A stretch of 47,597 bases of DNA from Myxococcota bacterium (GTDB lineage Bacteria; Myxococcota_A; UBA9160; UBA4427). Of this stretch, positions 40,862 to 47,597 are shown one piece after another. Every line of letters begins with the position of its first letter. Positions within the stretch are counted from its first letter, which is position 1. The translations under genes and the position numbers were made by a program. The DNA lies in the NCBI GenBank assembly GCA_029268645.1, contig JAQWNI010000247.1, positions 1 to 47,597 of the forward strand. The letters run 5' to 3'. The notes under the pieces were generated by a model that was not told the origin of the DNA, did not search any database, and saw only the letters and a list, made by a program, of their open reading frames with translations.

Positions 40862-43114
40862 ATGTACCGAATCGTCCCGGCGTTCATGCTCGTCTTGATA
40901 GGCTTCGCCTCAATGGCGACAGCCAACATCTATACCGTTAATTCCATCAGCGACCGGCCCGACGCTTCTCCGGGAAGCGGCGGCTGCAACACGGGCTTTC
41001 TGATTTCGGGCCCGGGCGGTGCCTTCGCCAACGAGTGCACCTTCCGGGCGGCCCTCGAAGAAGCCAACGCCCGTGCTGGAGCCGATAATGTCCGATTCAG
41101 CACGGTCTTTCTGACCAGCTCCGACATCGTGCTGACTTTGCTGAGTGCCCTACCCCAGATCACCGATCCGGTCACGATCGAGGGCTACAGCGCAGTGGGT
41201 TTTAATGAATCCAATCCCAACGAATACCCCGCAGTGCGGATCGAGCCCGATGACGGAATCGTGATCCCGGGTCTTGTGCTCTCGTCCGGCGCCGGGAGCT
41301 CTGTGATTCAAGGGCTGGCGCTGAACGGTTTTGCCTTTTCCGCCTTGCAGATTCTGGGCGACAACAATGTCGTTCAAGGTTCACACATCGGGATCGGACC
41401 CATTAACCGCAGTGGAAACGGGGGCAACGGCATCGAAATTGCGGGCAACACCAATGTGATTGGAAAGGTCTGCGGCGCGGGGACCTGTAGTGGCCGCGGC
41501 AATGTGATTTCCGCGAGTACCGAGAATGGAATCTTTGTAGAGGATGGTCAGGACAACCAAATCTACGGCAACCGAATCGGCACCAATCCTCAGGGCACAT
41601 CGGCTTCGGCGAACGGATTCGGCACGGGCAACGCCACGGGCCTCGCGGTGGGGCTAAGCGCTTCGGATACGCTGATTGGCAGCAGAATCACGGGTTCGGG
41701 GAACCTCATTTCGGGCAATAGCGGTTCGGGGATTTTGATCGGCTCGGGGACCACCACGGTTCAAGGCAACTTCATCGGCACCAACGTGTCGGGCGCCGCT
41801 GCGATTCCCAACGGTGAGCACGGCATCCTCGTGACGAACCCGGGTGATAACCAGATCGGAGGTGCGCTTTCAAGCGATGGGAATCTGATTTCAGGGAATA
41901 ATGAATCCGGAGTCTTCGTTTTGCCTCCGGGCCCTCAGATCTGCGCTCTTCCATGCCCCACGGTCAACCGTGAAATCCGCGGCAACATCATCGGTTTAAA
42001 TATTGACGAGACCGAAGCACTCCCCAACGGGGACTACGGGATTGGACTCAGCGATACGTCTTCCTGGTTGATCCAAAGCAACACCATTGCGGGGAACGCT
42101 TTTGCGGACTTCGGCACGGGATGCGACGTCACCCATATCAGCATCTTGAGCAACACCATTGGGACCAATCCCGACGGTGACCTGTCCACTTCCTACAACA
42201 ACCGGGCGGCCATGACGCTTTGCGGGTACGGACACGAAATTGGTCGTGTCGCCCAGGGCAACGTGATCTCCGGCACCTATGCGGGAATCACCATCATTAA
42301 CTCGGACACCAACCCAGCACCGCCCGACTCAAAAAATGCACTCATCCGCTCCAATTGGATTGGCACCGATCCAATCGCGCGCGACCTCGGCGGTCTCTTT
42401 GGTGTTCTCCTTGAGGATACCTTTGCGGAGATCGGCGCCGCGCCCAACGAGGAGGACGACCTTCAAATCGCCGCTCAGGGTAATTTGATCGCCAACCAAT
42501 CCCTCGCGAGCGTCGTGATTCAGCGTGACGCGTTGACACCCCCAGGCGGGACATCGGTGCGGGGCAATCTCTTCGCGGGTGATCCACCCGATGTCTCGAT
42601 CCGACTTCGAACCCAAGGGCAAATCGACTGCCTCGACGGCGGAGGAAGTTGCGCACTTCCCAACGACTTTGGAGACACAGACCTGGGCCCTAACCAGCAG
42701 CAGAACTTTCCCGACTTCGACGCGACGCAAACGCAGTTGAATCCATCGACTGGCGAGGTCGAGGTCCGTTACCGGGTCGACTCAAACCTTTCCGACAGCA
42801 GTTACCCTCTACAGATTGACTTCTATGTGGCGAGCGTTGACTTCGAGGGGGTCGATCTCTACTTGGGTTCCGACACCTATGCGAGTGCCGACGTGGGCTC
42901 TTTCCGAAATGTGGCGATCGAACCCGTCGATCCCTTTACCCCGGTCGAAGGCTACCTCCGCGCCACGGCGACCGATAGCGAAGGCAACACGAGCCAGATG
43001 AGCGAACAACTCATCACGGTGCCCGAGCCGGGCGTCGGGACTGGGCTGTTTGCGGGGGTGCTCGGCCTGGTCGGACTCGCAGGTCACCAGCGTCGGATGA
43101 ATCGCTTGCTCTAG
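40862..43114 (+). CDS. PEP-CTERM surface protein with CSLREA and parallel beta-helix domains
   Basis: The 750-residue protein has a signal peptide (VPAFMLVLIGFASMATA), a CSLREA-type N-domain (YTVNSISDRPDASPGSGGC ... CTFRAALEEANA), then about 550 residues of right-handed beta-helix-like repeats with recurrent N-x-I-x-G-N and GNxIG motifs (NGIEIAGNTNVIG, ENGIFVEDGQDNQIYGNRIG), and a C-terminal PEP-CTERM signal: VPEP (720-723), helix TGLFAGVLGLVGLAG and basic HQRR. It should be sorted by an exosortase (EpsH), encoded elsewhere if at all. GGGGGAG precedes the ATG. Likely an extracellular matrix or surface protein. Confidence 0.9.
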   Translation: MYRIVPAFMLVLIGFASMATANIYTVNSISDRPDASPGSGGCNTGFLISGPGGAFANECTFRAALEEANARAGADNVRFSTVFLTSSDIVLTLLSALPQITDPVTIEGYSAVGFNESNPNEYPAVRIEPDDGIVIPGLVLSSGAGSSVIQGLALNGFAFSALQILGDNNVVQGSHIGIGPINRSGNGGNGIEIAGNTNVIGKVCGAGTCSGRGNVISASTENGIFVEDGQDNQIYGNRIGTNPQGTSASANGFGTGNATGLAVGLSASDTLIGSRITGSGNLISGNSGSGILIGSGTTTVQGNFIGTNVSGAAAIPNGEHGILVTNPGDNQIGGALSSDGNLISGNNESGVFVLPPGPQICALPCPTVNREIRGNIIGLNIDETEALPNGDYGIGLSDTSSWLIQSNTIAGNAFADFGTGCDVTHISILSNTIGTNPDGDLSTSYNNRAAMTLCGYGHEIGRVAQGNVISGTYAGITIINSDTNPAPPDSKNALIRSNWIGTDPIARDLGGLFGVLLEDTFAEIGAAPNEEDDLQIAAQGNLIANQSLASVVIQRDALTPPGGTSVRGNLFAGDPPDVSIRLRTQGQIDCLDGGGSCALPNDFGDTDLGPNQQQNFPDFDATQTQLNPSTGEVEVRYRVDSNLSDSSYPLQIDFYVASVDFEGVDLYLGSDTYASADVGSFRNVAIEPVDPFTPVEGYLRATATDSEGNTSQMSEQLITVPEPGVGTGLFAGVLGLVGLAGHQRRMNRLL

Positions 43115-43141
43115 AGATCGATCCCGGGCATCGTCTGCGCC

Positions 43142-44008
43142 ATGACGAATCAACAGAACACTGGGCCCGTCGCCATCGTGACCGGGGCCTCGTCGGGGAT
43201 TGGTGAGGCCTCGGCCCGCGCACTCGCCGGGGCGGGTTTTGGCGTGGTGTTGGCCGCGCGCCGGGCCGATCGCCTCAAGTCGTTGGCTGAAGAAATCGAA
43301 TCCAAGGGCGGACAGGCTCTCGCGGTACCAGCGGATCTGGCCGATGAAGCGGCCACCCACGGACTCGTTGATCAGACGATGAATCATTTTGGACGGGTCG
43401 ACGTCTTGCTGAACAATGCCGGGTACAGCCCGGCGGCGGCGAATGAACAAATCTCGCGCAGCGCACTGCGGCATACCTTTGAGGTCAATCTTTTTAGCGC
43501 CCTGCAATTGGCCGCAGAAGTCTCGCCCATCATGCGCGCCCAGGGATCGGGGCGCATTCTCAACATGGGTTCATTAGGCGGTTCAGTCGCCGCACCCCTC
43601 GCCATCGCCTACGCGGGTACCAAGGCCGGCATGGAGGCCATCACCCGGGGCCTGCGACTGGAACTGGCTCCGTTTGGCATTCATGTGGCTCTGATCGTTC
43701 CGGGTTTTATCGACACCGAGACCTTCGACAACTCCCGAGCCTCTTCGGTGCATCTGCGAGAGGACTCGGAGAATCCGTACCAGCAGATCATGATTGACCT
43801 CGATGAATTTGCCGCGAAGCAAACCCAAAACGCCCTGCCCCCGGAAGCGGTGGGCCAAGTCGTGGTGCGCGCTGCCACCGAAGCCAAGCCGAAAATGAGC
43901 TACTACGCGCCGGCCTCGGCACGACTCCAAAGCGGCTTTATGGGGATGCTCCCGGAAGCCTGGGTGCACAAGATTCTGCTTCGACTCTACAAGCTGAAAT
44001 CAAAATAA
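43142..44008 (+). CDS. Short-chain dehydrogenase/reductase
   Basis: The 288-residue SDR has TGASSGIG (14-21), NNAG (91-94), and catalytic Ser144, Tyr157 and Lys161 (NMGSLGGSVAAPLAIAYAGTK shortened here to its ends). Arg residues after the second strand (AARRADR) favour NADP(H). It belongs to the broad SDR group with a C-terminal YAPASARLQSGFMGMLPEAW extension. Substrate unknown. It starts 27 bases after the PEP-CTERM gene with no clear ribosome binding site and may be co-transcribed with it. It converges with the sulfotransferase gene. Confidence 0.92.
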   Translation: MTNQQNTGPVAIVTGASSGIGEASARALAGAGFGVVLAARRADRLKSLAEEIESKGGQALAVPADLADEAATHGLVDQTMNHFGRVDVLLNNAGYSPAAANEQISRSALRHTFEVNLFSALQLAAEVSPIMRAQGSGRILNMGSLGGSVAAPLAIAYAGTKAGMEAITRGLRLELAPFGIHVALIVPGFIDTETFDNSRASSVHLREDSENPYQQIMIDLDEFAAKQTQNALPPEAVGQVVVRAATEAKPKMSYYAPASARLQSGFMGMLPEAWVHKILLRLYKLKSK

Positions 44009-44037
44009 GCGGGTAACGCCGTGAAGAGACCGCCCGA

Positions 44038-45294
44038 TCAATAGGGCTCAAGCGCCACATCGAAGCGCTGCCGATAGCTCGCAAAGGTCGACTCGACCTC
44101 GGCGGCGTCGAGACCGAAAGACTCCAGCCCATAGCGGTGCACCCCGTGCTTTTCGCGCGGATTGTCGGCGACGAAGGCTTTCATCCGCGCTTCTGTCTCC
44201 GGCGTGAGCGGCAAATCAAAGTGCTCGTAGACTTTCCTCACTGTGCCATGCGGATCCGACACGATCGAATCAAAGTGGAGATCGAGGATGCGGGCATCGA
44301 GCTCCGGCCGGCGCGCCCGGGTCGCCACACAATCATCGAGCAAGGTCTGCCAGACCTTCATCTGCTGGGCACCCAGTCGATGCGGATCCACGTGGTCGGA
44401 ACACACCATCCGCATCGTGTATTCGAGGCTCGAAACCGACGGAATCACACGACCCGGGTCGCGATGGGTCTGGATGATCATGGCGTCCGGATAACACTCG
44501 ATCAAAGCATCGAGGGCCCCCAGATGGCCCGGGGACTTAAGCACCCAATGCTCACCGGGGCAACGCCACTGCAGGTGCTGCAAGAAATCGTGATGAAAAC
44601 GGTAGGCGTCCGCCATGTCTTGATCGAGCAGCCAGCTTTGGTAGCCCGGGACATCAAAGGTCATCTCGAACCGAATGCTCATGAACTCGGAAGCCATCAA
44701 GACAATGCATTCCTGGGGCATCAGGGAGCCGATCGGATGAATGGCCTGGAAACCCGGGGCGAGCTGACGGAGCTGCTCAAATCTTTTCTCCGTCCGCTCG
44801 ATGCGGGGATCCGTCAAATACGTCGCCGTTTCCGGAGGCGGGTCAGGTTCATCGATTTCCCAGGAAAGCGGCGCCCGGGCCGCTGAGTCTTCAGCCAGCA
44901 AGCCGTAAAGCAGGGTCGTACCCGTGCGCGGTAAACCCAGGACGAAAATCGGCGACGCCACTTTTTCGCTGGCGATTTTGGGGTGGCGTTTCCGCCAATC
45001 AATCAGACGAAGGCGATGCGACAAAAGCTCCAAAAGTTGTCGCTGAGCGAAGAAGCGTCCGAACAGCGTGAGCCGGGCGTCTTCCTCAAGAGACTGAAGC
45101 AGCCGGCGAAAGCCCGGACGGAAGCTCTCGTTGCCGTAGTCAGACAAGCCGGTCTGACGGGATGCCGCACGGGTAAGCGCCGCCTCGCTGAGAGCGATCG
45201 GCTTCACACCAATGCGGGAAAGGCCCCTCCCCAGAAGGTTCATCGAGCGAATCGGAAATGGGCGAAAAGGTTGGGGCAGGGTATGGGCGTCCAC
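44038..45294 (-). CDS. Sulfotransferase family protein
   Basis: The 418-residue form from GTG 45294 (GGAGG 11 bases upstream) is chosen; the frame is open to GTG 45333 and an ATG at 45243 is also possible. The PAPS 5'-phosphosulfate loop is FVLGLPRTGTTLLYGLL (about 117-133) and the 3'-phosphate site is IIQTHRDPGRVIPSVSSLEY. WVLKSPGHLGALDALIECYP and the C-terminal ARMKAFVADNPREKHGVHRY are typical of a large proteobacterial/actinobacterial sulfotransferase group annotated on lipids or small hydroxylated compounds. The acceptor is unknown. Confidence 0.88.
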   Translation of the reverse strand: MDAHTLPQPFRPFPIRSMNLLGRGLSRIGVKPIALSEAALTRAASRQTGLSDYGNESFRPGFRRLLQSLEEDARLTLFGRFFAQRQLLELLSHRLRLIDWRKRHPKIASEKVASPIFVLGLPRTGTTLLYGLLAEDSAARAPLSWEIDEPDPPPETATYLTDPRIERTEKRFEQLRQLAPGFQAIHPIGSLMPQECIVLMASEFMSIRFEMTFDVPGYQSWLLDQDMADAYRFHHDFLQHLQWRCPGEHWVLKSPGHLGALDALIECYPDAMIIQTHRDPGRVIPSVSSLEYTMRMVCSDHVDPHRLGAQQMKVWQTLLDDCVATRARRPELDARILDLHFDSIVSDPHGTVRKVYEHFDLPLTPETEARMKAFVADNPREKHGVHRYGLESFGLDAAEVESTFASYRQRFDVALEPY

Positions 45295-45493
45295 GGCTGG
45301 ACCGACCTCCAAGTGAGGCGCGCAGGATCGCACGCCTGGGCCGGCGCTTCACACCCCGCCACACGACCCTTCACCCGATCGAGTCTGATTCGCGACCGGG
45401 ACCCCCCGAGGCAGACTCCACGCGGGGGCCGGCGCGGGCCATCGACTGCTACGTTCCTGGCCTTCCCGCCGACAATCGAGAGAGGAACAGACT

Positions 45494-46723
45494 ATGTCCG
45501 AGTCCGAAATCACGCCGAGCCAGGCCGCCTGGAACGCCTTTGCGGATGATCTGAAGCGGATCGGCGAAAAAGTCACCGGCGTCACCGGCGCTCGAAACCC
45601 TCGAGAACGAGCCGAAGGCTATCGATACCTGATCCGACTGATCTCGGCCGCCCACCAGCTGGAGCTAGAGGCTGACCGCCGCCGCCCCACCCTCTCCCGC
45701 ATGATGCTGCCCATCCGAAAGTTCAAGGGCGACGGATGCGACACGCTCTATCACGAAGCGAAAATCGATGAAAATCTCGAATATCGCTTCGAAGTCACCC
45801 GCGGCGACGACATCTTTTTCTCCGCCACCGTCTACGCCTACGATGAGCGACAGGCTTACTACATCGTCGACAACTTAATCGACGACAGAATCGTCTGGAG
45901 TGAACGGGACGGACGCCCTTACGCTGAAATTCACCTCTCCGCCGAGCGACCGGAAGGCGTCGACAACTGGATTCAGCTCAAGGGCGATAAGCCCATTCTT
46001 TTTACCCGGGAATACTTCCCGGAATTCGTCCATACCACGGACGAAGGTCGCTACCGAACCGCGCTGCTCAACATCGAATGCCTCACCGACGCGGGCGCTC
46101 CTGATCATTACTCCGAGGAAGATCTCGTCGACGGACTCAAAAAAATCGTCGACTTCGTCGAAGATGCGACCGACGTTTCGATCGGACTTTCGATCTTTGC
46201 TGGACTGAATCTGATTGAATACGACAAAACCCAGCGCGGCCAAAAAGTCGACGTCACACACATCACCGAAGGCAAAATGCTGCTCAATGAGCCTCGCGAT
46301 GATGAGCACACCCCCGCAGAGCTCGCCCAGATGATCGACCCGAAGCTGATTTCCAACAACCTGCCCGGTCCGGGCATTCAATACCTTGGCGCTTGGTTTC
46401 GACTACAGGACGACGAAGCGATCCTGATCGAAGGTCAAGATGTTCCCTGCCGGTATTGGTCGTGTCAGATCCTGACTCGCTACCTCGAATCCGGAGACTT
46501 CCGCTATCACAAAGTCGGGCTCAACAACCAACAGGTCAAACTGCGAGACGATGGTTCATTTGTCATTTACGCCTGTCACGAAAACCCTGGCGTCGACAAC
46601 TGGGTTTCGACTCAGGGCTACGAAAACGCCCATATCCTCATCCGAACGCTGCTCGCGGACCCGCCGATGGAAGCCAGCTTCTCGGTCATTAAGGTGGCCG
46701 ACATCGACAAGAACGCGGGCTAG
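45494..46723 (+). CDS. DUF1214 domain protein
   Basis: The 409-residue protein has no signal peptide and contains the DUF1214 C-terminal domain (GAWFRLQDDEAILIEGQDVP, RYWSCQILTRYLESGDFRYH, LRDDGSFVIYACHENPGVDN). The N-terminal half includes RAEGYRYLIRLISAAHQLELE and KIDENLEYRFEVTRGDDIFF, usual for this group of uncharacterised proteins common in lineages with many xenobiotic-degradation genes. A good AGAGGA site precedes the ATG. The nitroreductase follows after 63 bases on the same strand, so the two are probably an operon. Confidence 0.88.
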   Translation: MSESEITPSQAAWNAFADDLKRIGEKVTGVTGARNPRERAEGYRYLIRLISAAHQLELEADRRRPTLSRMMLPIRKFKGDGCDTLYHEAKIDENLEYRFEVTRGDDIFFSATVYAYDERQAYYIVDNLIDDRIVWSERDGRPYAEIHLSAERPEGVDNWIQLKGDKPILFTREYFPEFVHTTDEGRYRTALLNIECLTDAGAPDHYSEEDLVDGLKKIVDFVEDATDVSIGLSIFAGLNLIEYDKTQRGQKVDVTHITEGKMLLNEPRDDEHTPAELAQMIDPKLISNNLPGPGIQYLGAWFRLQDDEAILIEGQDVPCRYWSCQILTRYLESGDFRYHKVGLNNQQVKLRDDGSFVIYACHENPGVDNWVSTQGYENAHILIRTLLADPPMEASFSVIKVADIDKNAG

Positions 46724-46786
46724 TTTCGAGCGCTGCGCCACACGTCAACCCAAGTCCTCTTTCATCGTTCCCCGTAGGAGTTCCTC

Positions 46787-47458
46787 ATGACAACCCTCGA
46801 CCTCAGCCCCGACCAACTGCTTTCCACCACACGCGCCGTTCGAAAGCGCCTCGACTTCGACCGTCCCCTGGAAGTCTCCGTCATTCAGGAATGCGTTGAG
46901 ATCGCCCTGCAGGCACCCAGCGGATCGAACGCACAGGGCTGGCATTTTTATGTTGTGACCGACGAGGCCAAACGGAAAGCCATCGGAGACATCTACCGAC
47001 GAGGCTTCGAGCTGTACCGAGGGATGCCTGTCTCGGCCCATGCACTGGCCGAGGCCGAGCAGAACCCCGCGGACGCCCAACAAATGGGACGCGTCGTCGA
47101 GTCAGCCGAATACCTGGCTGAAAACATGCACCGGGCGCCCGCCTTGATTATTCCCTGCGTGAGTGGCCGCATGGACCAAGTGCCTGGCAACATGGCCGTG
47201 ATCGCCCAAGCGAGCCAATACGGCTCTATCTTGCCGGCTTTTTGGAGCTTCATGCTGGCGGCCCGAGCCCGAGGCATTGGGACCTCTTGGACGACGATCC
47301 ACCTGATGTACGAAGAAGAGGTCGCCAACCTACTGGGCATTCCCTTCGCTGAAGTCACCCAAGTGGCCCTCTCGCCGATTGCGTATACGATCGGCACCGA
47401 GTTCAAGAGCGCCCGCCGCAAACCGCTCGACGGTGTCCTTCACGTCGACCGCTGGTAA
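46787..47458 (+). CDS. Nitroreductase family FMN enzyme
   Basis: The 223-residue protein has the nitroreductase FMN landmarks: TTRAVRKRLDFDRP, IALQAPSGSNAQGWHFYVVT, the central YGSILPAFWSFMLAARARGI and GTSWTTIHLMYEEEVANLLG, ending in ARRKPLDGVLHVDRW. Family members reduce nitro groups, quinones or related compounds with NAD(P)H, typically as homodimers. AGGAG lies before the ATG. It converges with the partial gene at the right edge. Confidence 0.93.
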   Translation: MTTLDLSPDQLLSTTRAVRKRLDFDRPLEVSVIQECVEIALQAPSGSNAQGWHFYVVTDEAKRKAIGDIYRRGFELYRGMPVSAHALAEAEQNPADAQQMGRVVESAEYLAENMHRAPALIIPCVSGRMDQVPGNMAVIAQASQYGSILPAFWSFMLAARARGIGTSWTTIHLMYEEEVANLLGIPFAEVTQVALSPIAYTIGTEFKSARRKPLDGVLHVDRW

Positions 47459-47476
47459 GCCTCGGTCCATAGAAAA

Positions 47477-47597
47477 CTACCCCTCGTCGGCCTTCGTCGC
47501 GGTCCGCCGAAATCCAGGTCCATCTGCATCCAGCGACGGGGGGGATCCGGCCACCATCCTGCATCCGTCGATCACCAGGGGGCAGCCTGGAACGACT
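47477..47597 (-). CDS. 3' end of an unidentified minus-strand gene
   Basis: Thirty-nine codons are open from the window edge to TAG at 47479-47477, reading VVPGCPLVIDGCRMVAGSPP followed by a polar tail ending TATKADEG. Its orientation is convergent with the nitroreductase. The fragment is too short to identify. Confidence 0.35.
   Translation of the reverse strand, partial: VVPGCPLVIDGCRMVAGSPPSLDADGPGFRRTATKADEG

Noticed and set aside
1-47597. Search for tRNA, rRNA, CRISPR arrays, insertion sequences and attachment sites
   Set aside because: No T-arm consensus in a cloverleaf context, no regularly spaced repeats, no transposase or integrase genes and no terminal repeats were seen.

Overview
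The window looks like a chromosomal segment, with no rRNA, tRNA, CRISPR array, phage or insertion sequence visible, from a GC-rich Gram-negative bacterium. The outer membrane is implied by several lipoprotein signal peptides, a beta-barrel protein ending in Phe, PqiA/PqiB, DevC-type permeases and a PEP-CTERM protein. Luciferase-like monooxygenase, CaiB/BaiF CoA-transferases, MaoC hydratases, SDRs, an amidohydrolase, a sulfotransferase, DUF1214 and a UGA-containing GrdB/PrdB-family gene together suggest a metabolically versatile proteobacterial or deltaproteobacterial/Myxococcota-like lineage. That placement is inference; no marker gene is present. Start codons are ATG, GTG and TTG, often behind clear GGAGG-type ribosome binding sites.

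Layout. 1-5630: partial flavin monooxygenase, a LamG/FN3 lipoprotein, an aldose-1-epimerase-like protein, a double UspA protein (with a VIT/CCC1-like coding fragment just after its stop), and an unidentified lipoprotein. 5677-8682: a poly-gamma-glutamate hydrolase-like (YjqB) protein and two coupled DevC-like permeases without ATPase or adaptor. 8802-12822: a phosphodiesterase-like lipoprotein, a coiled-coil beta-barrel protein, a pair of hot-dog-fold hydratases and a secreted protein with SLDSV repeats. 12964-16587: two CaiB/BaiF CoA-transferase genes, the first a double-length fusion. 16640-21208 (minus): NDH-2, PqiA, a short PqiB and a probable selenoprotein whose in-frame UGA splits it in the ORF track. 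21321-24712: SDR, GT-C membrane glycosyltransferase, small lipoprotein, DedA protein. 25379-28099: FMN-dependent glutamate-synthase-like protein and amidohydrolase.

28376-35902 is a complete MoxR/DUF58/DUF4381/VWA/VWA-TPR/BatD (Bat, aerotolerance-type) operon with ATGA overlaps at four junctions, followed by an OmpR-type two-component pair. 38074-40114 (minus) carries a small Cys-rich secreted protein, MtfA-like metallopeptidase and an FKBP-type prolyl isomerase lipoprotein. A 747-base non-coding stretch precedes a large CSLREA/beta-helix/PEP-CTERM surface protein (40862-43114). The right end holds an SDR, a sulfotransferase, a DUF1214 protein, a nitroreductase and the 3' end of a further minus-strand gene.

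The most noteworthy item is the selenoprotein candidate (16640-17587): the reading frame continues through TGA as U-P-V-C-H-Q with a perfect 8-bp hairpin at the distance expected for a bacterial SECIS, and it sits downstream of ndh-pqiA-pqiB where PqiC would normally be. Family assignments are from motif recognition by eye; no database search was run.
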